Both the position numbers and the translations under genes were made by a program. From NCBI GenBank assembly GCA_000435615.1, contig FR882001.1:28336-44595 (forward strand): a stretch of 16,260 nucleotides of DNA, given 5' to 3'. The stretch comes from Firmicutes bacterium CAG:238. GTDB taxonomy: Bacteria > Bacillota > Clostridia > Peptostreptococcales > Anaerovoracaceae. Positions 6,970 through 13,668 of the stretch are shown here, piece after piece. The notes below the pieces were generated by a model, which had not been told where the DNA came from, made no database searches, and saw nothing but the letters and a program-made list of their open reading frames with translations. The stretch's first letter is position 1; the number at the start of each line of letters is the position of its first letter.

Positions 6970-6999
6970 TGAAAAATGTTTAGACTAAGAAAGCGTAAG
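6970..6999 (+). promoter_or_regulatory. Candidate autoregulated promoter of the sigma factor gene
   Basis: The sequence TGAAAA (6970-6975), then 18 bases containing GTTTA and ACTA and ending in GAAAG, then CGTAAG, resembles a segment upstream of the secreted-protein gene at 8291-8320 at the same register. TGAAAC-like -35 boxes and CGT-like -10 boxes are typical of ECF-type sigma factors, although the usual spacing is 16-17. The leader to the start codon would be roughly 58 bases. The rest of the 239-base gap from 6825 to 7063 holds the sipL terminator and AT-rich DNA with no other feature I can support. Confidence 0.35.
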
Positions 7000-7063
7000 G
7001 GGATTTAATCGGATTTGTCAGAGAAAGTGAAACAATAAAAGAACGAAATCAGGTGGTGAACAA

Positions 7064-7612
7064 ATGGAAACAAAAACCTTTACGCTGCAAATGCAAAAAA
7101 ATGCCGAGTATATTTTTGAAAGGTACAAGGGACTCATCTACAAGATTGCGAGAGATATTCTCGATGACTCTTTGCTGGCAGAGGACTGTCTGCAAGAGGT
7201 TGTTCTGAAGCTCGCGCTGCTGCCGGGAAAAATAAACACGGACGAATATGAGTATCCCGATGCATTTGTGGCTATCGTCGCAAGAAACCAAGCCTTGGAT
7301 ATGCTGAAAAAGCAAAAGCGGGAACTGCCGACGGAAGATGTTGAACTCCAAAAATTATCAAATTTTGCAACGATCTGCAAAGAGGATCGATATTTCGTGG
7401 AAGAAAATGGGTTCACAAAGGAAATAAACGACTGCTTGAAGCAGATGACGCAAAAGGATCGGGATGCAATTATTTTGCGGGAAGTATATGTTATGCCGTA
7501 TTTTGAGATTGCCCAAATAACGAATGAAAAGGTAAATACGGTTGAGCAACGTTTCCACAGAGCAAAGAGAAAACTAAAGGAAATGCTGCTCAAATACGAA
7601 AGAGAGGATTAA
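7064..7612 (+). CDS. Sigma-70 family (ECF-like) RNA polymerase sigma factor
   Basis: This is a 182-residue alternative sigma factor. Region 2, which melts and reads the -10 element, spans about 18-85: 'FERYKGLIYKIARDILDD', 'AEDCLQEVVLKLA', 'DAFVAIVARNQALDMLKKQKR'. Region 4, which reads the -35 element, spans about 121-175: 'CLKQMTQKDRDAIILREVYVMPYFEIAQITNEKVNTVEQRFHRAKRKLKEML', a clear helix-turn-helix. Region 3 is absent, as in group-4/ECF factors. The ribosome site is AGGTGGTG. The next gene, a membrane protein of the DUF4367 type, starts 1 base after the stop, the usual place for the cognate anti-sigma factor. The inducing signal is unknown; envelope stress is the common theme for such pairs. 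Confidence 0.93.
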   Translation: METKTFTLQMQKNAEYIFERYKGLIYKIARDILDDSLLAEDCLQEVVLKLALLPGKINTDEYEYPDAFVAIVARNQALDMLKKQKRELPTEDVELQKLSNFATICKEDRYFVEENGFTKEINDCLKQMTQKDRDAIILREVYVMPYFEIAQITNEKVNTVEQRFHRAKRKLKEMLLKYERED

Positions 7613-7613
7613 T

Positions 7614-8270
7614 ATGGATAGGAGAGAAAGAGTGGTAGACCGAAAAGCCGATGAAATACTAAAAAAATTCACAAGTGACATCGTGAAGATTTATGATGAA
7701 GAGGCAAAAGAACTAATGCGGCAAGCGGAGGCGGAGGGCGTGCCGGATATCAAACTGCACATCCGAAAGCCGGTCAATATAAGAAAGTGCGTGCTTCGCA
7801 TTGCGGCGATGTTTCTTGTCATCGTGTTCGTTGGCAGCATAGTAATTCCGGTGCCGAAAGCAGATGCATGGCGCGTTTGGTGGCTCGACCTCTTGATGGG
7901 GGAAAACACGCAGGATATTGACGTCAACACCAATGACGATTTCAAGTACTATGTCTCCGAACTGCCGGAGGGATTTGTGTTTGATAAGGAAGACAAAAAT
8001 AAACATCGATATATGCTTCAGTATGTGAATGAGGAAGGAAAAGTAATTGTATTCACACAAGACAAAACTACTTCTTCGGAAAAGCATTTAGACAACGAGA
8101 ATACAAGATATACGAAAGAAATGATTGGAGGCTTTGAAGTTTTAGTTGGATATGATTCTAAAAAAAATAAATTTGAATTTACCGATGAGGATATCATTAT
8201 ATCCGTGAGTACGGACGCATCATACGAGATTGGTAAAGAATTTGTAGAAAAGATAAAAAAATTCAAGTAA
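7614..8270 (+). CDS. DUF4367-type membrane anti-sigma factor candidate
   Basis: This 218-residue protein begins 1 base after the sigma factor stop. Residues 1-58 are cytoplasmic and charged, predicted helical, and would bind the sigma factor. Residues 59-80 are one membrane helix ('VLRIAAMFLVIVFVGSIVIPV'). Residues 81-218 are extracytoplasmic and resemble the DUF4367 domain, with 'YVSELPEGFVF', 'YMLQYVNEEGKVIVFTQDK', 'IGGFEVLVGYDSKKNKFEFTDEDIIISVST' and a final 'EIGKEFVEKIKKFK' helix. It has no zinc-binding anti-sigma (H-x3-C-x2-C) motif, so inhibition would be of the non-ZAS type. The ribosome site is GAGAGG inside the end of the sigma gene, implying coupled synthesis. The anti-sigma role is inferred from context and domain type. 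Confidence 0.82.
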   Translation: MDRRERVVDRKADEILKKFTSDIVKIYDEEAKELMRQAEAEGVPDIKLHIRKPVNIRKCVLRIAAMFLVIVFVGSIVIPVPKADAWRVWWLDLLMGENTQDIDVNTNDDFKYYVSELPEGFVFDKEDKNKHRYMLQYVNEEGKVIVFTQDKTTSSEKHLDNENTRYTKEMIGGFEVLVGYDSKKNKFEFTDEDIIISVSTDASYEIGKEFVEKIKKFK

Positions 8271-8290
8271 TTTTGTCAGATTTTCCTTTC

Positions 8291-8320
8291 TGAAACAGTT
8301 TAACTATGTGAAAGCAAATT
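8291..8320 (+). promoter_or_regulatory. Candidate sigma-factor-dependent promoter of the secreted-protein gene
   Basis: TGAAAC (8291-8296), an 18-base spacer containing GTTTA and ACTA and ending in GAAAG, then CAAATT, copies the arrangement upstream of the sigma factor gene at 6970-6999. The GAAAGC element falls at the identical distance in both. A drawback is that a -10 at 8315 would put the transcript start at or inside the ribosome site (AAGGAAAGG, 8322-8330), so the true -10 may lie a little upstream or the repeat may be an operator. Confidence 0.32.
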
Positions 8321-8340
8321 TAAGGAAAGGATTGTAACCT

Positions 8341-8757
8341 ATGAAAAAGAAATTATTATCGGTGTTATTAATTGTTTTGGCACTTGCATTCGGGATGCAG
8401 GCAGAAGTTTACGCGGCGGAGAATTCGGAGATGTACACAGGCATAAGCAGCATCACTTCCAATATGGGAATATACGACTCTGTATTGGATTTTTCCGTGG
8501 ATGTCGAGACTAGAGGAAGTGAATATGCGGATGCGGTAAGCATTGATGCAGAACTTCGAACGGTAGATGGTCGGTTTATCAAGGGCTGGAGCGAGGATCT
8601 AGAGGAATCGCTCTCCGACATATATACTTTTCAGAAGCGCAGAGCGGTGAGCGAGAGTGGCACATACTTCTTGCACTTCACCGTTTACTGCTACAAGGAT
8701 GGAGTACTGCTTGATGAAGTAACGAAGGACTCTAAAACAGCAACTTATGTCAGATGA
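8341..8757 (+). CDS. Small secreted protein of unknown function
   Basis: This 138-residue protein has a textbook signal peptide: MKKK, a hydrophobic core LLSVLLIVLALAFGM, and a likely signal peptidase I site at 'VYA-AEN', cleaving after about residue 25. The mature part of about 113 residues is acidic and looks beta-rich, with alternating hydrophobic strands such as 'VLDFSVDVETRG', 'VSIDAELRTVDGRFIKGW' and 'GTYFLHFTVYCYKDGVLLDEV'. This recalls a single Ig-like or fibronectin-like sandwich, but I cannot name a family. There is no lipobox, LPxTG motif or membrane helix, so it is probably released. It lies 70 bases after the anti-sigma gene with its own ribosome site (AAGGA) and a promoter-like motif shared with the sigma gene, suggesting it is a target of that sigma factor. 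Confidence 0.75.
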   Translation: MKKKLLSVLLIVLALAFGMQAEVYAAENSEMYTGISSITSNMGIYDSVLDFSVDVETRGSEYADAVSIDAELRTVDGRFIKGWSEDLEESLSDIYTFQKRRAVSESGTYFLHFTVYCYKDGVLLDEVTKDSKTATYVR

Positions 8758-8803
8758 TTCATATGAATACCTTAATAAAGTAGTGTGAAAGTGTGTGTTT
8801 CAC
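8757..8803. repeat. Palindrome and short hairpin downstream of the secreted-protein gene
   Basis: A perfect 12-bp palindrome ATTCATATGAAT (8757-8768) starts on the last base of the stop codon. It is followed by a 6-bp hairpin, GTGAAA (8785-8790) and TTTCAC (8798-8803), around a GTGTGTG loop. Both lie upstream of the larger terminator-like hairpin. An operator or RNA-processing role is possible but not shown. Confidence 0.4.
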
Positions 8804-8812
8804 GAAAAGGAG

Positions 8813-8860
8813 CCTCACATTAACGAGAAAGACCCGTTAATGCGAGGTCTCTTTATAATT
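8813..8860 (+). terminator. Probable terminator between the secreted-protein gene and spoIIR
   Basis: A 13-base inverted repeat with one mismatch (CCTCACATTAACG at 8813-8825, complementary arm at 8835-8847) encloses a 9-base loop and is followed by a T-rich but broken run. The stem is long enough to terminate, although the weak U-tract leaves some read-through possible. Confidence 0.62.
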
Positions 8861-8902
8861 GCATGCATAAAGACGAGGTGACATACGGCATGCCAGGCCC
8901 AT

Positions 8903-8932
8903 GTATATTTTTCGGGATAGCGGTCCACAATC
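8903..8932 (+). promoter_or_regulatory. Candidate sigma-F (forespore) promoter of spoIIR
   Basis: GTATA (8903-8907) fits the known sigma-F -35 (GYWTA). After 15 bases, GTCCACAATC (8923-8932) fits the -10 pattern GGnnAnAnT except for its second base. spoIIR is sigma-F dependent in Bacillus subtilis and C. difficile. The predicted transcript start would lie close to the GGAGGT ribosome site, giving a very short leader, which lowers confidence. Confidence 0.35.
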
Positions 8933-8951
8933 TTACTGACGGAGGTAAGAT

Positions 8952-9599
8952 ATGGACAAGAAGGGGAAAATTGAGAGAACTGTAATTATTCTCATGGTTA
9001 TCGCACTTTGGATGCTTGCAGCATTGAACAGCTACATACCGGAGAAGGCGGAGCCGGCAGACGAGCATGAGGGAATTCTGCGATTCCATGTCATTGCAAA
9101 CAGTGACAGTGCGAGGGATCAGGAACTGAAGATGGGGGTAAGGGATTATGTACTCCCGAAAATAGAAAAGGAGATCACAAGCCGGATGACAGGAGCAGAT
9201 GCGGATTGCGACATCGCAGAAGAATATGCCGAGCACAATCTTGAACGCATCAAGAAGTGGGCACTGCGGTATGTCAGGGACAAGGGCTTTGACTATGATG
9301 TTACGACAGAAGTCGGGGTGAAAGCAATCCCTGCGAAGCAGTACGATGATTTGTACTTTCCGGCGGGCAATTACAAGGCTTTGACGATAACAATCGGAGA
9401 AGGGAAAGGGCAAAACTGGTGGTGTGTTGTTTTTCCTCCGCTATGTCTGATCGATTGTGAGAATTCGGAATACAAGGAGAAATTCGGCACGAATGCCAAA
9501 GACAGAATTGTGCTGAAATCCAAGATAAAGCAGATAATTGACAAGCACGAAAGCCAAGAGCCCAAAAACAAAAAACCAAAAGCGGCAAAATCCAAGTGA
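8952..9599 (+). CDS. spoIIR: Stage II sporulation protein R (SpoIIR)
   Basis: SpoIIR is made in the forespore, exported into the intermembrane space, and triggers the SpoIIGA protease to activate pro-sigma-E in the mother cell. This 215-residue protein has an N-terminal membrane or signal segment (about 10-26), then the family hallmark 'ILRFHVIANSDSARDQELKMGVRDYVLPKI' region (42-71), and the C-terminal signature 'GKGQNWWCVVFPPLC' (151-165). A GGAGGT site lies just before the ATG. The last ~15 residues (EPKNKKPKAAKSK) are lysine-rich and non-conserved, and their codons form half of the terminator stem that follows. With the sipL-like gene it supports genuine endospore formation. Confidence 0.95.
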   Translation: MDKKGKIERTVIILMVIALWMLAALNSYIPEKAEPADEHEGILRFHVIANSDSARDQELKMGVRDYVLPKIEKEITSRMTGADADCDIAEEYAEHNLERIKKWALRYVRDKGFDYDVTTEVGVKAIPAKQYDDLYFPAGNYKALTITIGEGKGQNWWCVVFPPLCLIDCENSEYKEKFGTNAKDRIVLKSKIKQIIDKHESQEPKNKKPKAAKSK

Positions 9600-9614
9600 T
9601 TCGCCGCTTTTGCC
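9578..9614. terminator. Bidirectional terminator between spoIIR and htrA
   Basis: A 9-bp perfect stem has arm AAAAGCGGC (9578-9586) inside the spoIIR coding end and its complement at 9603-9611. The T-run is short on the plus strand, but on the minus strand the stem is followed by a long T-rich tract, so it should mainly end the htrA transcript. A competing stem, GGCAAAA (9584-9590) with TTTTGCC (9608-9614), is also possible. Confidence 0.78.
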
Positions 9615-9661
9615 TTATCTTATATAGAAAGAAGAAAAAGAAAATTAAAACTTCTTGTACG

Positions 9662-10903
9662 CTAATTTCTTATGTTCTGTGAATTTCTTTTGTCTTGCGA
9701 GGCTGTCGCATTTCCTTTTGACGCCTCGAGAGTAACATCATACTTGAGGATATCGCCGTCACGCACGATTGTGAAAGTAACGGTATCTCCGACTTCATGC
9801 TTTTGGATTTCCTTAAGAAGCACAGCGGAACTTGTAACTTTTACATCATTGATAAAGTATACAAGGTCGCCCGATTTGAGGCCGGCTTTTTTGGCACTTT
9901 TGCCGGTAACATCCTTGATATATACACCGGTTAAGTCAACCCCGTATTGCATTGCGTCGTTGGCATCGGTAAGATCCACAATCGTAATGCCGGCAACCGG
10001 TCTGTCAGCAACATAGCCGTGCTCGATCAGTGACTTTGCAACCTTTGAAACTGTGTCGGCAGGAATTGCGAAACCGAGGCCTTCAACATCAGAGCCCGAA
10101 GATTTGGCAACGACCATACCGATAAGATGACCGTACTGGTCGAAAAGTCCGCCGCCGGAATTACCCGGGTTGATGGATGCACTTGTCTGAATAAGAGACA
10201 TGCTCTTGCCATCTATCGTTATTTCACGCTCCAAAGCACTTATGATGCCTTCTGTTGCGGTCCCCGAAAGAGTTCCGAGCGGATTACCTATGGCAACTGC
10301 AAGGTCACCTACGGAAAGCGAAGTCATATCACCGAAGGATACCGGTGTAAGACCTGTTTCATCGACTTTGATTACGGCAACATCCGTCTGTGGGTCGGTT
10401 GCCACGAGCGATGCTTTGAGCTCTGTTCCGTTGTGGAGCGTTACCTTGATGCTGGATGCACCGGAAATAACGTGATTGTTGGTGATGATATAACCATCTT
10501 CGCTGTAAACGATACCGCTGCCTGCACCCTGGGTTACATACTGACCGAGCCAGCTGTCCGTAGAGACCGATTCCGTCTCAATCGCAACTACGGAGTTTTC
10601 GTTTCGTGCAATGATTTCCTGGATGGAAAGCTCGCTTCCGGTTGCTTTTGCGAGATTGACATTTGTTGCGTTAATGCTCTTGGTCACACCCGAAACCCCG
10701 AAAACATTCGAAGCCAATGCGTAACCGCCGGCTCCCAGAGAAGCCGAAACGATGATGGCAAGAATCAGTACGATGACGAAGCTTTTCGTCGTCACATATC
10801 TTGGTTCCTTCTTTGGTTTATTATAGGCAGAGGCTCTGGGAGGCTCCGAATTATCCACATATTCGTTATAATCTTTTTTTTCGAAATCGTTCCAGTTTTC
10901 CAT
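9662..10903 (-). CDS. htrA: HtrA/DegP-type membrane-anchored serine protease with PDZ domain
   Basis: HtrA proteins degrade misfolded exported proteins at the cell surface. This 413-residue protein has a charged cytoplasmic N-terminus (1-40), one membrane helix (about 41-62), a trypsin-like S1C protease domain (about 92-290) and one PDZ domain (about 300-395). The catalytic triad is visible: H144 in 'ITNNHVI', D174 in 'QTDVAVIKV', and S249 in 'INPGNSGGGLF'. 'AIGNPLG' and 'GLGFAIP' are further family motifs. The start is fixed by an ideal AAGGAGGT site 6-7 bases upstream. It is transcribed alone on the minus strand, divergent from the phosphohexomutase gene and convergent with spoIIR. All catalytic residues are present, so it should be active. 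Confidence 0.95.
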   Translation of the reverse strand: MENWNDFEKKDYNEYVDNSEPPRASAYNKPKKEPRYVTTKSFVIVLILAIIVSASLGAGGYALASNVFGVSGVTKSINATNVNLAKATGSELSIQEIIARNENSVVAIETESVSTDSWLGQYVTQGAGSGIVYSEDGYIITNNHVISGASSIKVTLHNGTELKASLVATDPQTDVAVIKVDETGLTPVSFGDMTSLSVGDLAVAIGNPLGTLSGTATEGIISALEREITIDGKSMSLIQTSASINPGNSGGGLFDQYGHLIGMVVAKSSGSDVEGLGFAIPADTVSKVAKSLIEHGYVADRPVAGITIVDLTDANDAMQYGVDLTGVYIKDVTGKSAKKAGLKSGDLVYFINDVKVTSSAVLLKEIQKHEVGDTVTFTIVRDGDILKYDVTLEASKGNATASQDKRNSQNIRN

Positions 10904-10943
10904 AAAATGACCTCCTTATCAGCTCTTTTCGATTTACAAGCAA

Positions 10944-10977
10944 ATTATAATAATCTTTTGTGTTTTTTGTGTGTAAA
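10944..10977 (-). promoter_or_regulatory. Candidate promoter region of htrA
   Basis: On the minus strand, TTTACA (-35, 10972-10977) is followed after 16 bases by GATTAT (10950-10955), directly abutting a perfect TATAAT (10944-10949). Which hexamer serves as -10 is unclear: the spacing favours GATTAT, the sequence favours TATAAT. It overlaps the candidate promoter of the divergent gene. Confidence 0.42.
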
Positions 10978-10995
10978 AATAATGTGAAATATGAT
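10967..10995 (+). promoter_or_regulatory. Candidate promoter of the phosphohexomutase-hslO-ddl operon
   Basis: TTGTGT (10967-10972) and, after 17 bases, TATGAT (10990-10995) form a plausible sigma-A promoter about 30 bases before the predicted start. The -35 box is weak (3 of 6). It overlaps the htrA promoter on the other strand, so the two may compete. Confidence 0.42.
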
Positions 10996-11025
10996 AAAAT
11001 AAAATATTATTGCAGAGATGAAAAT

Positions 11026-12736
11026 ATGGATATATATATTATGGAAAAAGCATACAAAGAATATACCCGTTGGTGCAGACAACGCTTGCCGGAAGACCTT
11101 GCGGCAGAGCTTTGTGCAATACGCGGAGATGAAAATGAAATATATAACAGGTTCTGTAAGGACATTTCGTTCGGCACATCCGGACTTAGAGCGAAGATGG
11201 GGGCAGGGAGCAATCGAATTAACTCGGTCACGCTTCGCAAGGCAAGCATAGGAATCAGCCGGTATCTGAACGAAAAGGGCACAAAGCCGGAACTTGTCAT
11301 AGGATTTGACACAAGGAACAACTCAAAAGAATACGCAGAAATCGTGGCGCATGAATTTGCCGATAACGGTGTGGATGTTTATCTCTTCGGAGAGCCGACG
11401 CCCGTCCCCGTGGTTTCGTTTGCGGTCAGAGCCATGGGCGTTTCCGGCGGAATTATGATTACCGCCAGCCACAACACGCGGGAATATAACGGATACAAAG
11501 TTTACGACCACTTCGAGAATCAAATCGACGATAAACTTCGGAAATCAAATCGACGATAAGAAAGCACAGATTGTAGAAAAGTATATGCAGACCGCAGATC
11601 CTTTTGATACGCAGAGGCCGGAGGCAAAAGGCACGATTCGCAGAACGCCGGACAGTATAAAGGAAAAATACATGCAGGCATTGGAAGAAAATATGCCGCA
11701 TTTAGATGAGTCGGGAAAAACCACAGAGGCACTTGCCAAGCTGACAATTTGCTATACACCGCTCAACGGAACCGGAATGAAGTATGTTCCGGATAGGCTG
11801 ATGCGAATGGGGATGCTCGAAAAAAATATCATTACGGTCAAAAGCCAGTGTGCGCCTGACGGAAATTTTCTCACATGTCCCGCGCCGAATCCGGAATATG
11901 AAGAAACCTTCGCGGAAGCACTCAAAGTGTGCCGCATGCAGGAGAAAAAACCGGAGTTGATTCTTGCGACAGACCCCGACAGTGACAGGCTGGGGGTAAT
12001 GGTTCTCCGAGATGATGCGAAAGGTGAATATATAAAACTTTCCGGCAATCAGGTCGGGGAACTTCTCCTCGACTATGTCTGCAGCCATGCAGAGCCAAAG
12101 GAAAACCTGGTCGCATTCAAGAGTTTTGTGAGTTCCCCGCTTGCTGAGGACATTGCAAGGGAATACGGCGTACGGCTAAAGAATGTCTTCACGGGATTTA
12201 AGAATATTGCTTTTGAAATGCAGAGACTTAAGGAAAATCCAAGTGAGGGAACCTTTCTTTTCGGTTTTGAGGAAAGCCTCGGATACCTTTACGGAGATTA
12301 TACGCGGGACAAAGACGGCATCATGGCATCGCAGCTTATCTGCCTTGCTGCCGCGGAACTTGCATCGCAGGGAAAACGCTTGACGGATCGGCTGGAAGAG
12401 CTTTATCAGAGACATGGGTATCTATCGGCGCAAACCTTTGCTGCAGAGTATGAAAACGAGGCAGACAGAGAAAAAGCACTGCGAATCATGCAGAAACTGT
12501 TCAGCGGCGCACTTAAGACCGATGAAACACAAAGAGAATATTGTTACAGAGAGAAAAACATGTACTGCGCCGACCTTAAAGGCGGACACAAACTTATCAT
12601 AAGACCGTCCGGCACAGAAATGAAATTGAAAGTTTATATTTTTGCAAGGGATGCACAACAGGAGAATGCGAAGCGTAAGGGAGAAGAAATCCGCGAGACG
12701 GTTTATGCGTATCTCAAGGAGTGCGGCTGTTTGTAA
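11026..12736 (+). pseudogene. Phospho-sugar mutase (phosphoglucomutase/phosphomannomutase family), frame-disrupted by a 25-bp duplication
   Basis: The enzyme interconverts hexose 1- and 6-phosphates through a phosphoserine. Two adjoining frames together give one complete protein of about 560 residues. The first (11026-11559) holds 'ISFGTSGLRAKMG' and the catalytic phosphoserine motif 'TASHNTREYNGYKVYDHF' (S148). It then reads into 'NQIDDK', a few foreign residues and a stop. The second, shifted by +1, resumes with 'NQIDDKKAQIVEKYMQ'. It carries the metal loop 'ATDPDSDRLGV', the sugar-binding loop 'GFEESLGYLYGDY' and the phosphate-binding 'RPSGTEMKLKVY' before its stop at 12736. The break coincides with an imperfect 25-bp tandem duplication; removing one copy restores the frame. 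Everything else is conserved, so the lesion is recent, regulated, or an assembly error. The ATG at 11026 is chosen over a TTG at 10960; M6 is an alternative. Confidence 0.85.
11511..11560 (+). repeat. 25-bp imperfect tandem duplication inside the phosphohexomutase gene
   Basis: Two adjacent 25-base copies (11511-11535 and 11536-11560) share 22 bases. The mismatches are at positions 6, 7 and 25 of the unit. Because 25 is not a multiple of three, the extra copy shifts the reading frame. Each copy, read in the frame that suits it, encodes FxNQIDDK (x = E in the first, G in the second). Confidence 0.92.
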
Positions 12737-12750
12737 ACAAAGGAGAAAAA

Positions 12751-13668
12751 ATGAGCAAAGTAATTACAGGAATAGACCGCAGCGGTTCTTTTCGAGTTTA
12801 TCTGACAATTTCAACCGATATGGTGGAAGAGGCGAGAAAAATACATGACACGACCCCGCTTGCATCAGCGGGTCTTGGAAGGGTTCTTACCGGAGCAGGT
12901 CTCATGGGACTGATGCTGAAAAACGAAGGAGAGAAACTTACGGTGCTGTTTAAAGGTGACGGACCTGCCAGGCAGATTCTTGCCACCGCGACACAGGCAG
13001 GAGACGTAAAAGGGTATATTGCCAACCCCGATGTTGAGCTTCCGCTGACCCCGCAGGGAAAACTGGATGTCGGCGGGTCACTTGGAATCGGCGAACTCAC
13101 GGTCATCAAAGACCTCGGGCTGCGTGAACCGTATGTGGGAACAATCGCACTGGTGGACGGTGAAATAGCGGATGACCTTACGGCATATTATTTCATATCG
13201 GAGCAGCAGAATACCGCAATTTCACTCGGCGTTAAGATTGACGTGGACTGCACCGTAAAGGCCGCAGGCGGCATGATAATACAGATGCTGCCGGGTGCGA
13301 GAGAAGAATCCATAGATGCACTTGAAAAAATGATTTCGGATCTGCCTCCGATTACGACGCTGGTCGAAGAGACTGTATCGTTAAACAACGAGAAGTCGGA
13401 CGAGGGAGTTCTGCAGGCGATGATGGATCGCATCTTCGGGCAGCTGCCGGAAGACTTTAAGGTTGAGACCATGGAATTTAAAGAAATGGGATGGCACTGT
13501 GACTGTTCGGAAGAAAGACTGGAACAGGTACTGATGACAATCGGCAGAGATGACCTCACGGAAATAATCGAAGAAGACGGAGAAGCGGAAATGGTGTGCC
13601 AGTTCTGCTGCAAGAAATACCATTTTGACAAGGAACATCTTGAAAGAATTTTGGAGGCTGTTAAATGA
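12751..13668 (+). CDS. hslO: Redox-regulated chaperonin Hsp33 (HslO)
   Basis: Hsp33 is a cytosolic holdase activated by oxidative unfolding: it is reduced and zinc-bound when idle, disulfide-bonded and active under peroxide or hypochlorite stress. The 305-residue protein has the N-terminal fold with 'TTPLASAGLGRVLTGAGLMGLM', 'GDGPARQILATA', 'GYIANP' and 'GGSLGIGELTVIKDLG'. The C-terminal redox switch C250-x-C252 ... C283-x-x-C286 is complete, with an additional C287 beside it. The frame extends back to 12721, but the ATG at 12751 has an AGGAG site and matches the family start. It begins 14 bases after the mutase gene and overlaps ddl by 4 bases (ATGA), so the operon is tight. Confidence 0.96.
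   Translation: MSKVITGIDRSGSFRVYLTISTDMVEEARKIHDTTPLASAGLGRVLTGAGLMGLMLKNEGEKLTVLFKGDGPARQILATATQAGDVKGYIANPDVELPLTPQGKLDVGGSLGIGELTVIKDLGLREPYVGTIALVDGEIADDLTAYYFISEQQNTAISLGVKIDVDCTVKAAGGMIIQMLPGAREESIDALEKMISDLPPITTLVEETVSLNNEKSDEGVLQAMMDRIFGQLPEDFKVETMEFKEMGWHCDCSEERLEQVLMTIGRDDLTEIIEEDGEAEMVCQFCCKKYHFDKEHLERILEAVK

Noticed and set aside
11585..12736. The second half of the phosphohexomutase as an independent gene starting at ATG 11585
   Set aside because: No ribosome site precedes that ATG. The same frame is open upstream with conserved coding sequence (NQIDDKKAQIVEKYMQ), and the product would lack the catalytic serine domain.
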